NCBI GenBank assembly: GCA_018398815.1
Contig: CM031609.1
Location: 36,597,011 to 36,661,010 of the forward strand
Source: Conus ventricosus
Taxonomy: Eukaryota > Mollusca > Gastropoda > Neogastropoda > Conidae
Direction: 5' to 3'
DNA length: 64,000 nucleotides
Shown here: piece by piece, positions 22,985 to 35,300 of the stretch
Layout of the letters: each line of letters begins with the position of its first letter
Numbering within the stretch: position 1 is the stretch's first letter
Program-made: the position numbers and the translations under genes
The notes under the pieces: model-generated
Seen by the model: the letters and a program-made list of their open reading frames with translations, nothing else
Told to the model about the DNA's origin: nothing
Databases searched by the model: none

Positions 22985-24162
22985 CGCACTTGTGAAAGAA
23001 GTCTAAGATAAGACATGAGCAATATTCATGTCAGCTGGCAGTATTGAAAAGCAGTTTATTTCTTATTTGCTTTGTTTTGTTCTGCTTGTCTTGATGGATT
23101 ACCTTAACTCAGCACATATTTACTAGTATGGAGAGAGATTGAATAAGTGAAACTGAAACTAGAGAAAGGTAACATTTTATTGTTAAATCTCAATGATTAT
23201 GATAGTCAAAACCCCTTGCTCAGAGCACCATTTCAAAGAAAAACAGAACAACCCCCATAAAACAACAGAAACAAGCAGAACTACAGTAAACCAATAAACT
23301 GATACACGAGTTACTCAGTGTAGAATGATGCCTTGAAATTATTTAGATATGTCCTCAGGAGTGGAAATGCTCTTTGTCTACCTATCTGACTTTTCCTCTC
23401 TATGTCAGTCTCTAGAGTTTACTTCTTTTTGCATGTTAATGTATGCAAGCAATTTAAATTTTCTTTTTGTGAATGCATACTCCATGAAAATGGTAGGACT
23501 GATTTTACAAATTTTAATGATATCTGGAAAGCCCAGAGTCCATTGTAAATCAATCATTGGGTATAGTTGAAACAAACATAGTGGATAAGGAATGCACATT
23601 AAGAATTCTCAGAAATTGGAAAACAATGGTGATTTGATGACCCCAAAATGAATGGTTTGCAGTTCCTGTGGCAGTATAAACGTGACCTGACCAAGGATGA
23701 CCGTTTTGACTCTGCTTCCAATGAGATGTGTGCATCGGAGTCAGTAAGGTAAGAGTGCCTAATAGACTGATATACGCAGCTTCTTTTTTTTTTCTCTCTC
23801 TCCTGCAGAGAGTGCTAACAGTAATACTGAAGTACCAGTGGTGACATCTTTGGTGTAGTGTAGGGAAGAAAGTACATGAACAATACAGTTACATTGAAAT
23901 TAGCATGGAAACAAATTCTGCATATGCATGTGAATGCAAACTCACACATATTACACAGAGACATGTACTTACACACAACACACACACACACACACCACAC
24001 ACACACACACACCACACACACACACGCACACACACATTTTCACGTACCCTTGGGCACTCTCACATTGATCACCTTGTTTGGTCTGAACAATTCAATTTCC
24101 CCCATGTACAAAAGCTGTCAAAGGAGCCAAACGAATGAGAAAAACAGAATACAATGTTGTGT

Positions 24163-24209
<47 letters not shown>

Positions 24210-27200
24210 TCTTCATGTACTGTGTTGTCTGTCTTGTTTCAGCTTCATGGAGTATCCACCTGTATTTATTCTAGGGATATGTTTTTTTTCTAAATCATTT
24301 TTGTACAATGTAAAATGATTGTGCTGTTGAGTTCATTTGAAATTGGTCATGGCTGTCATATTTTAAATACTGCCCAGATGCAAAATGAAGTATTTTAGTG
24401 TCAATATTTTTAATCGTTAGGCTGAATTCTTTTTGGTTTGACTTGATTCTGCTAAAGGTTTTAAGTGTGGGGAACGTTTGGTCTGCTCTGATTTCAGATT
24501 CAGGAATGTCGTAACCTGCCTCATGGTGAGGGCCTGATCATCCCCTGCCTTATCGAGAACTTCGAAAACATCACCACGCAGAGTTGTCAGAAATTCCTCA
24601 ACAAGATGGCAGGCATCATCTTCTCCGACTATCGGTACATTTACCACTTTGCCGAGTCATGCTCCAAGGACATTGCCAGTTTTCAGTGTGGACGTCTGCA
24701 TCCTGAGGACGATGATGTGAGTGGATGGACTTTCTCTTCCCTTTGTGGGTTCACTGGCAGAGCTTGAGCAAATTTGGGTGGGGAAGGAAATGGGAAGTGG
24801 GGGATGAGGGGAAGAGGCATGATTTCTTTTCCTTTAATTTTTTTTCCGTGGTTATTTGGTTTATTGTCAACACTTAACATATTCTTGGTTTGCAAACGTT
24901 TATTAGTTTCTATTTCTGTGAGTTTGTCTTTTGTTGTGTGTGTGTGTGTGTGAGCATAGGCATGTCCACTGAAACAAAGAGTGTTTGGGCTTGCATGCGC
25001 AGACGCTTTCAGATAAGGGTACATATGTACAGACCACACACACACTGGGTACATGCACAGACTACACGCACACATACGCACGCACGCACGCACGCACACA
25101 GACATTGCATAGAGTGTTGGCCAGTCTACACTAATGCTGTATAACGTGCAGCAATGTTTCTTGTGCAGACCCCACTCTCAAGGCCGCACAGTAGCCTGTC
25201 TGGCAGAACACTGGAGAGACTGATCCTGAGTGCAAGAAACAGGTTCTGAGGGTGTACGAGCTGCAGTCGGACGATTATCACATGGACCGCCCCTTGTACT
25301 ATGCCTGTCACAACGACGGGAGAAGCTGTGTGAAGAAGTCAAGGCTGGCAATGGGGCAGTGTTCCAGTGTCTCTTTGATCACCTGGGGAAACCAGATCTC
25401 TCTCATGAGGTAAGTTGCTGTAATGTTTGGACTGCGAGTGCAACGTTTTTCTCCCAACGTAATCATGCTGCCCTGCAATTGGAAAACCAGTCTGCACAGT
25501 ATTGGGAAACAAGCATGAATCTCTTCCTTCCTTCCTGTTATGGTTTCAGACTCAAACCTGTTTATCCATATGATTTCGCTGTGTTTGTTACATGTTTGGC
25601 AAAATAACGATGAATACGACAGACAGGAAAAATACTTGGAAATAAAAAAAAAAAATTCTGAAGACACGGTTCTGGAGCAGTAGTGGCACTTGTGTTGTGT
25701 AATTATTGTGTTTGACTGCTACAATCGAAGAGTGACAGACAACTTGCGGAACATTGTGTGCGAAAACTTGCATCTGGATGACGTTAGAACAGTAGCGGGA
25801 CCCCCCTGTAGTTATACAACTTAACAAAGTTGGAAAATGTGTAGACACATTTTTAGGAAATAAGCTCATTTTAGTTGAGAAATACACCAGTAGTAGCTTT
25901 AGGATAAACAGGTTTGCAGAGTGGATGATTTTGGGTGTAGTGTACATGTGACTTGTGTGGAGTGCTGTTGGATTGTAAAATAATGCGTTTCAGCAGTGTC
26001 CTGTAATACATTTTGTCTTCTTTTCAGTGTCGAGAGAAACTGGAACTTGCGGCAGCGTTTGATGAACGAAGATGTAAGAGTGGAGCACTCTTTCTACTCC
26101 AAGTGCCTGAAGGACATTGAGAAGCATGAGTGCCTTGGAGGAAGCACGGGTCATGAGGATACCAAGCGAGCCCATGTCCTCCTCTGTTTGGAGAATGCGC
26201 ACAGAGTGGTGAGTTTGGGGTTTTTTCCTCTGTGTGTGTGTGTGTGTATGAAAAGTGGGAGAGTGAAAATGACGGGATTGGGGAGGGAGGGAGAGTCTAA
26301 GAGGGATGCGAGTGGGGAGCTTTAAAGACCACAAACATTATTTGTTTAGGGATGCACACCAGTGCCGGATGCAGAGTTTTTGCTTTGTGTGTTGTGGTCC
26401 ACTCTACAGACCATGTTAAGCATGTTTTCAACTGCTGACTTTGAGGCATTGGTCAAGGATCTACTAGTTTAGTCAACACGTCTACACCATGTACATTCAT
26501 CCCCTCCCACCCACCCCCCAACTCCATCCTGACCACCTGAACTTTTTCATGTGCATTGTTTATTTATTTTTAGAAACTATGCCATGTGATCACAAGGCAT
26601 AGGAGATCAAGTATAGTGTATGAATCTTTTTTGTGCTGGGTTCTTTGGTTGCTCTTGTACAGGCCAGCTGTAACTGCCTGTTTCTGCTTCCTGGGATCAG
26701 TTGCCAAGGATTCCCAGCCATTCATATGTGGACTAATCCTCACACAATGGCATGTTCTTGATATTGTGTGTGTGCTTGTGTTGAGTCAAGATTCATCTGA
26801 TGTGGGTTCCTGACATGTTTAGACCAGTTAAAAAAAAAAAATTTTGATAGATTTGTACATCCTTATCAGAAGGGTGCGGTAGTCAGTGATTCGAATAATT
26901 CTCGGACTGAGGAATGTGGGTTCAAGCTTTAGCAGCACTGATGGATGAAGCATGGAGTAGGATTTTTCTGATCTAGGTGTGTTATTGACTGAATCCACTT
27001 CATGTCTACACCCACATCAGGGTGGGAATTCTCCTCGGATCCGCGGAATTCGCGGTAGAAGCAAAAGATTTCCTCGGATTTCAAATGTTATTTCCTCGGA
27101 AAATGAAATTCGCGAGATAGGGCCTACCTCTTGTTCGGTTTACGGTCGATTTCGGTAATCAGATGGCCTGTCTAGCAGGATACAGTAGGCCTATATCCGG

Positions 27201-29491
27201 CGCTAAGAACTGTGGGATACATCAGACCTGACTACTGCTACGATTCGGCCGTAGCAACTACGTATTTGAGGGGTCTGCTACGGAGCTACGACGAGCGATA
27301 ATTTTGCTACGTTTTTTTCAAAGTTAAAGTCGATCATGGCGTTTTAGTAGATTTTGCGCTTAGTGAGTAGAGCAGTTCCGTTAGACGCGAGGTTGAGCGG
27401 ACTTGGTTTTCCTGTTCCTATCGCGCATGCGTGCAAGTCATTCAGTCTCTTCGAATCGATAATGGCGGCACCGGCGAGCGAAAGCGATTGTGAGAAGATT
27501 TCAACACCTCCACGACCTGGTGAAAGACGGTGTCTCGAGGGAAGTGAAAGCGGGCCGAGCAAATGTAAACGTAAAAGAGTTCGTGCGGCAGAGCAGACGT
27601 TTAGGCAAAGTCACACGGAAGAATGGCCATGCATAGTGAAAAGTCATAATGGCGATCCACACTATACCTACTGTAATTTGTGCAAAGTTCAGATCTCGGT
27701 GAAACACGGGGGCAGGAATGATGTCTTCAACCATGTAGAGACGAACAAACACAAATCCAACAATTGTGAAACAGAACAAAGCTATTGGATCGTACTTTGT
27801 TTGAAACCTGGCCGAGGTCTTGTCTTGTTGCGTGCATGGATGAGCGGAAGGAAGTTGCGGGCCTGAGCTGCCTACTGCAGCCTGGGGCCAGCTAGTCCAT
27901 AGTAATGAATGAAAAGCGACCGTGGTAGCCTGCTGGCAGCTCCGCACTTAGTTTTTACCTTTTTTTGGGGGGTTGGGTTTTTTGTGTAGGCTAGTGAGTA
28001 GGTAAGTTAGGGGTGGGGGGTGTCACTTTGTGGTATGAATGTGTGTAATCTCATGTTTATGAAAAGGAATTAGAATAGGGTTTTTTTTTATTTTTTATTT
28101 TTTTTTTAGCAGATCCCCCGTTTATAATCTCATAATAATCAGCCTGTTGATTGTGGAGACTCAACGGAAGAAGAAGAAGAGGTAGTGGCTACTGGTTAGA
28201 GGGTCTTGCTACTGGAAACAGAAGTCTGTGCTACTGGAAATGGTTTGCTGATGTAGTCAGGTCTGGATACATTCAAAAATGGCGTACCGACGAGACATCG
28301 TAAAGCGCGGGCTTCAGAAATTTGACGAAAGCAACATAAAAAATCCATGGAGATGGGAGTGGATGGAGAAGACAGCAGACAACGAAAGGCTGTGTACATT
28401 CATGAGAAAAATTCTGGCTCCTGGACTCGCTTTTTGTTCTCTGTGTGAAAAAGAAGTCAACTACTCCAGTCGTGGGCTTGTTGCACTGCAAGACCACGTG
28501 AAGTGGATATCCAGTAAACGAAAGCAGGCATCCATTTCAATGTTCTTTTTTTCGAAGTAGGGTGAGTATTTTTGTAATGTTTGCATGTGATCTATAGATG
28601 AAACCGTGCCCCAAAAAAACATATTTTATGCTCTCTGAATGTTTCATTTATTTGCCCAAAATACACCAGATTGCACAGATATGCATCCTTAAGAAAAAAA
28701 ATTTTCCCCTGTCTGTTACCAGTTCCCACCCCTGCCACATAGAAAATCATATATGCATAATAATGGTCCTGTAATCGGTAAAGGTGTTTGGTGGGGCATG
28801 GAAAGCAAAATACACAGCATGCACGAGGATCCTCAGCAGCACCTGATTAATGAAGTATGGAGTGGGAATTTTCTGATCTCACAGGTCTGCTAGTGGTTAA
28901 ATCCCCTTCATGTCTAGACCCAAGTAGATCAGATAACAATCCTGTAATTGGTGGAGGTGTTGAGTAGGGTATGGCAATCAAAATTTACAGCATGAACCAA
29001 GATACTTGGAGAGGAGATCGGTGCCGCCAAGATTTGTCAATTTCCCTCTGACATTCAGGGGATGAACTCTCAGACAGCAGCATTTAGGCAACATCCTTGT
29101 TCATGGCACTTCTGTGACATACTGCTAATGCAAAAAAGAGTAAGATAAAAGATTCCTACTATTTTCATGCATGTGTTGTGTGTTGGGTTCTTAGGCGACG
29201 AGAGCAAAGTGGATCCGGTTTGCATTCAGGAGATGATCAAGGTGCGTCAGCGGCTGCTGGAAGATTACCGAGTGAACCCTGACCTCCTAGTCCTGTGCAG
29301 TGAGGAGATCGAGCAGGAGTGCAAAGGTCTGGAACCAGGGGGAAATACCATGCACTGTTTGATGGCTTTGGCGAGAGCACAGGCACGAATTCAGGATCCA
29401 AGAAAGCAAGTGATACGTGATCAGTGTAGAGGCGAGGTAATGCTTTTAGAGTTTGTGAGCTTGTGTGTGTTTGCCTTTGTGTGTGTGCATG

Positions 29492-29546
<55 letters not shown>

Positions 29547-31946
29547 GCATGAGCGTGCATGCGCTTATGAGACGTATCGTGACAAACCAGCAGATCTACT
29601 AGACGGTGAGTGAGAATCGCTGGTGAATTAGGATTCTGATTCTATTCCAACAACAATGTGATCCAGACGTTCTAGACTTGCTGGCAACCAATCAGCATGG
29701 AAAATAAATTGCATCCTGACCCAGTCAGACTAAGTCATGATAACATTATCTACTGATGAGGTTTTGGGGATCATGCCAGATTTGACATTCTCTGCAGAGA
29801 AACTCGAATGTCGGTCTGTCTTTGGAACCTGCAATAATTCAGCAGCATTCAAATGTGAACTTGGCCAGAACTAAGGAAAAAATAATTTGGACTGGATAGT
29901 TTTTACAAGAAAACATTGTGGTAAGTACAAAAGGCAGACACTGAAGTATTGTGAGCTATGATAGTAGCTGTGTTGGTATGATATCATAGAAATGGTAGAT
30001 TATTTGGAATTATAACTGGTGATGAAGTCACAGAAGTGTTTCATTGAGATTTCATGTAAGAAAACAAGATTTATCTTTCTGAAAAACTCTGAGGTTGACA
30101 TTTGAAAAGCGATTTAACAGTTAAGTCTCTTGCTTACTATTGAAGTTTGTGACAAAGCAGCATCAGTTACAGATGTGATATTGCAGACCTACAAAATTTG
30201 TTGTTGTTGTTAAATGTTAAAAACAAGGTGATGTTGATAGTGTTCTGGACATTTTAGGTGGAAATTTCATTAATTTTTGTTTGAGCAATAAACATTGATG
30301 ACATGGTTGAATTCTTATTCGTGAGCCAAGCTGCCAGATCTATATTAACCTTCATTGTCCTGTATTTCGTATGACAGAAGTCGCCTAGACTACTAAGTTT
30401 ATATTGGAATTTGCTGCCCGAATTGGGGTACCAAGTTTAAAAAATTGTAAAAAATAAACTAATAGATAAAAAGACTTCAAATTTCAGCAGAAATCTATGG
30501 AAAGCTGAACTTTGGTTTGCACTTGTTATTTTAGGGGGATGTGAAAATATTTTTATGGCTCAACACTCACACACCTGATTTTACCTGAAAACACACCTAC
30601 GTCAGTGAAATAGGTGTTAGACAGGCAATACAACACCTATCAACTTTATAACACCTACCTTTTTGGTGGCAAGTGGTCAGGTTCACCATCTGAGAAGAAC
30701 TGATGGGTGTTGTGAGGTGTTAGTAGTTACACAGGTAGCTAGGAATATATGTGAAATTTTTGTGACGCTTTTAAGTCACATAGCAGTTACATAGCAGGAA
30801 AAAATAAAAATAAAAAAGATTTAAAAGGTCAGAATCATACCATATTTACTGAAAATGTATTGGAGTGCATGCTTTTTGATCTGCATGAGTTAGTTTGTGT
30901 TTGTGAGAAAAGAATTCCTATGGCTGATAATATTTCTAACTATATGCAGGTGTTAATGAAGGAAGAGAGGCAGGCATCACAACACAAAACAACACTCAAA
31001 TATTTTTGTTGTACTCACCATATGGTTCCAGATGTAATGAATTATATAAACCAAATATGATCACACACAAACAACACAGTCACTGGAAATATTCTTGCTT
31101 TTGATCACTTTTGTCACACACAGATCACTGACATAAATTTTCTGGAAGACCAGCAGCCATGAGCGTTTGTCTTGCATACCGGTTGGTTTCCCTGACCATG
31201 AGATGGAATGCATCCAAAGGAAAAACAAGTGAAAATAATCTAAAGGTGTTCGAAGATTCACTTGTGGATGTGGGGGGGGGGGGGGGGCTGTATGCATCAA
31301 CACACGAACTTCAGTCCGAAAGTCGTTGTTTGACCACTGCGATGACTGTGCACATCCACCGACATCAGAAGCACCTGCGTCACCTGCGTCGCCTATGTCC
31401 GAGTCATTGTCACTACTCGCATTCACTCCTTCTGCAACTTCAAAGTCACTGTCGCTGTCGACAGAGTCAAGATCAATGTCTGATTGATTCCAGTCGTCAT
31501 TTTCGGTCGGAAACACATTCATATTGAACATTTGGTCCACAGTCAAGCTTATGTCACTGTCACTGTCAGAGTGCGACATTTTGATCGTAGTCGGAAGTCG
31601 ATGGGATGACCAAGAAAATCGATTAAAAATAAAAAAAGCCACAAAACCGCTTTTGCATATGGCGCTGAGAAAGGTAGGAAAGACCCGGATAACGACCGGT
31701 TTGTCTTATTACTGTGGTCAACCCAAATAAGGGAGGCACACCGAGACAATCAGCCAACTGAGGAACGGGCGGTACAGGGCGGATCAGGAGCCTGACGGGT
31801 CGGGCGGAAAAGGGCGGAACGGGGATAGAAAGGTTAACAGATGATTGTTCAAACATTATATTGAATGACATAATAATGAGACAAGTAAACATAAAAACTC
31901 GTTAAGATTTTTGTGTTCTTTATTCAAGAGACTGTATATAGTTAAC

Positions 31947-32028
<82 letters not shown>

Positions 32029-32326
32029 GTATTTGATGTCCCCATTTTCTTCACCTTCAACCCCCCTCCCCCCCTTTAAAAAAAAAAAAGTTCAAGTCTT
32101 TACTAAGTCATTAATGTAATGACAGAAGAATTGTTAACCTGCTCTTGTTTTCCCTGCTGCTTAATTGTTCGGCATTATATATATATATATATATATATAT
32201 TTGTTAAAAATATTTTTTAAATGAAGTGCTATATATTATATATTTGTATATATATTAGTTAAAATAGGTTTTTTAAAATAGAATCTACAAATTTGTTTCA
32301 TTTTGGGTTTTTTAAAACCACACTAA

Positions 32327-32383
<57 letters not shown>

Positions 32384-35300
32384 TGTTTGTTTTGTTAGGT
32401 TTTGTTGTTGTGTTTCAGACTTATTTTACAATGCAAAATTGCAAAATGGCAGCTATACAGGGGTGGCACATTGCTGAACCAGTTTTAGAACAAGTTGCAA
32501 CATTATTTTAATTTGTTGTTAGTTAGATTTATTTGGATCAATAGGTGTTTTTTCCAACAATCTTTTAGTTTTACTGTCATATTTCAGTTCAGTCATTGTT
32601 GAAGCTGAAATTTGTGCAGAGACTGATGGTTATTGGAATAAAGCATTGGTTGCTCTTTCCAGTTGATCCTTTGCATTAGAGCTTAAATTGAAAAAAAAAC
32701 CCCCAAAACAATTGCTCTCTACTTTCAATGGGAATTAGACTGCCTCAGACAAGTTGAGAGTGTTGAACTTGGAACAGTGCCAGCTCAAACCAAGTGCCAC
32801 TTGTGCACTCTTAGCAGTGGTTTTGAATGCCATGAATGTTGTCGAGTGTGCTTGGCAGAAGGTGCTTGTAAGTCCAGTTTATGAAAAGAGAAAGAGGAAA
32901 TACCAGGCACACTGCGATGTCGAGGAAGAAAAGAGAAGGCTGTGCCCAGAGTATCACTGAAGCTTTCATCAGATGTCAACTAAGTCCAGTAAACAGTATA
33001 CCACTATACACTATCAAATAAAGAACATGATTTGTATACACGTTATATAACATACCATTTTTGATAGAGATATTGCTGTTGTGGTTGTGTGTTTCTGCTT
33101 ATACTCCACAGGTGAGAGTTAATGCTTTCCAGCCGAGAGCGGCACGATCCCCTGCGGCCGCACGCTGCGCACAGCACTCATTCCCTGCCGACGCACAGAT
33201 TTGGCCACTTTTTAATTTATTTTTACGGTAGCTCTACAGCAACTGACGGTCTTGTGTTAGGTGTCACGGAAAGAACAAACACTCAACTCCCCTCATCACC
33301 AGATCCACTTTGTAATACGATTTCAAGCGCTTCATTAAGCGAGAAATTGCTACCACCCCTTTGCCTGACCGACATTTTTTCTGGCACAGGAAATACGTGC
33401 CGCGCGCCGCTTTGGTGCCGCCAACAGTTTCTTTGTTTCAAAGCTCCTGGGCATGCTTATCTAGAGCGCGGGATTGGTACAATCCCCCGAAAATCTGTTC
33501 CTTCCCGCAATTATCGAGTCTTAACGCGGGCAGACTCCCACATTTGCAGAACTGCCCGCCCTGTTGACTGATCGTTGCGGGCGCTCGTTTGTCGTCTGCT
33601 TGAAAAACTGAAACTAGGACTGAGCAGGAGTGAATCGATTCATGATATTTCATTGGCTGTTAGTGCAAATCAACCAATCGGCGGCGGTTTACCTCCTCCT
33701 TCTCGATCACCGACGAGAAGTTGCGAGAGTTTAAGGCGCCATATTGGATATTTTCCAAAATGAAGCGTGCACCCACCCTATTCGGACTTCGACTTTCGTG
33801 GAGGAAAAAGTGGAGAAAAAAAAAGATTCTCTGCCATGCGAGGGTGAAGAAGATCATGAAGAAACCGCGACTACATCCAAAAGCTCGGAGAAGCAGCCCA
33901 AAATTAGTGCCAGTGCAAGGGAACACTGGTTTTTAAGACGATTGGGTGAAGAAGTGGCCTGGATACCTAAGCTGAAGACGGTGTGATGCGATGTGAATTG
34001 TGTTTGAAACACAAGAAACCAAACGTATTTACGTCGCCCCAAGGTGGTTGTTTAATCTAGATGATTTGATCAAGGTGTGTTGAAGTCTGTGTACAAAGGT
34101 GGAGGAGGTATGTAACGTGGGGTTGTAGGGGGGAAGGGGGGGAGTGCCCCCCTTTTTTGATATGAGGGGGGGACTGCCCCCCTTTTTCAAAAATCCTAGA
34201 TTAAGCTCTGCCTGGGGTCAGCCAAGTTCACAATAGGCCACTGAAAGTATGGTCGACAACTCGTTCCAACATCCCCAAGACTAGTTACAGAGGTTATTTC
34301 CCTTGGACCATTTCATGGAAAGTGTAGGAATTTTTTATGTTCCCGTCGTCTGATTGTGGACGACACGGCAGAATTTACTGCTGTCTGTCCGTCATCCGGA
34401 CTTGGACGACGCGCCTCAAGGGAGAGAAATCCTGTCGTCCACTTTTGTCACGACTCGGCTGGTAAAGGTTAAACAAACAGCAATGTACTCTTGAAACATA
34501 CATCATGCACGTAATAATAGATGAGCTTTGGCATTGTTTCATGAGAAAGTTGAATTGGATGTTGAGTTTTCTTGATACCAGTGAATTCAGCTGACAACTG
34601 TTTTGTTTAGTGATTGGGAAAAAAAAAAGAAGCAAACTTCTAGTGCCTGAGGAATTGATCGTATGAATTGATGAAGCTGGACAATTTCAGATGGAGATTG
34701 GGACTTAAAACAGAAGAATTTTTGTGTTTTAGTTTACCTTTCAGTTTGTAGTGTCATACTGTTTGAGCTTCCAGATGAACAAGAGCAGATTTACTCGCCT
34801 ACACTGAGATGAACAAGTGTCAGTCGTCTGTCGGGTGTCACATAGAGTTCAGGCAGGAAGTGACAAACGTAAGGCGTGTAAAGTAGGAAGATAAGCCTGT
34901 GACAGGTAGTGCACTGGGAGCGAAGGATAGTAACAGCACATGTTTCTAGAGGTCAGCTCCATCTGTACATACTGTGATGTGTGTTACAGTTGCAGCGCTT
35001 GCTGAAGGAAACCAATGTTGCCGAGGACTACAGACTGGACAAGCCCTTGCAGATGGCCTGTGGCGACGTTGTCACCGCTGTCTGCTCTCACATTCGACCT
35101 GGTGGTGGGGCGTAAGTACAAATTAATCTCAAAATAACAAGTGTTCTCGCCCTTTAAGTGTTTCTCAACTTGTGGTTTATATATATATTATGTTCAAGAC
35201 AATAACATAAGACATCAGGTGTTGGAGAAATAACTGGCAAACATGAGAACAGTTCAGACTAGGCCTGATTGTTTTTAACAATGCCCCAAAGTTTTCTTTT

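Larger units (their letters stand above)
27018..28734 (+). mobile_element. hAT-like DNA transposon with two zinc-finger ORFs, no transposase core
   Basis: Ends are inverted: CAGGGTGGGAATT at the left and the complement of CAGGGGTGGGAACT at the right. CCACAT flanks both sides (27012-27017, 28735-28740), six bases of what should be an 8-base hAT duplication. The paralogous repeat at 28835-28960 shows the unoccupied sequence. Two BED-type finger ORFs lie inside, but no hAT catalytic or dimerisation region, so it is non-autonomous. It sits in GLG1 intron 6. Confidence 0.7.

Noticed and set aside
24166..24208. CRISPR-like or structured array among the short direct repeats
   Set aside because: All short direct repeats here are dinucleotide microsatellites; there are no spacers of uniform length.
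32754..32960. Cys-containing + frame in intron 7 of GLG1
   Set aside because: In arm B the counterpart (58753-59027) has the frame broken by indels and no splice context supports it.
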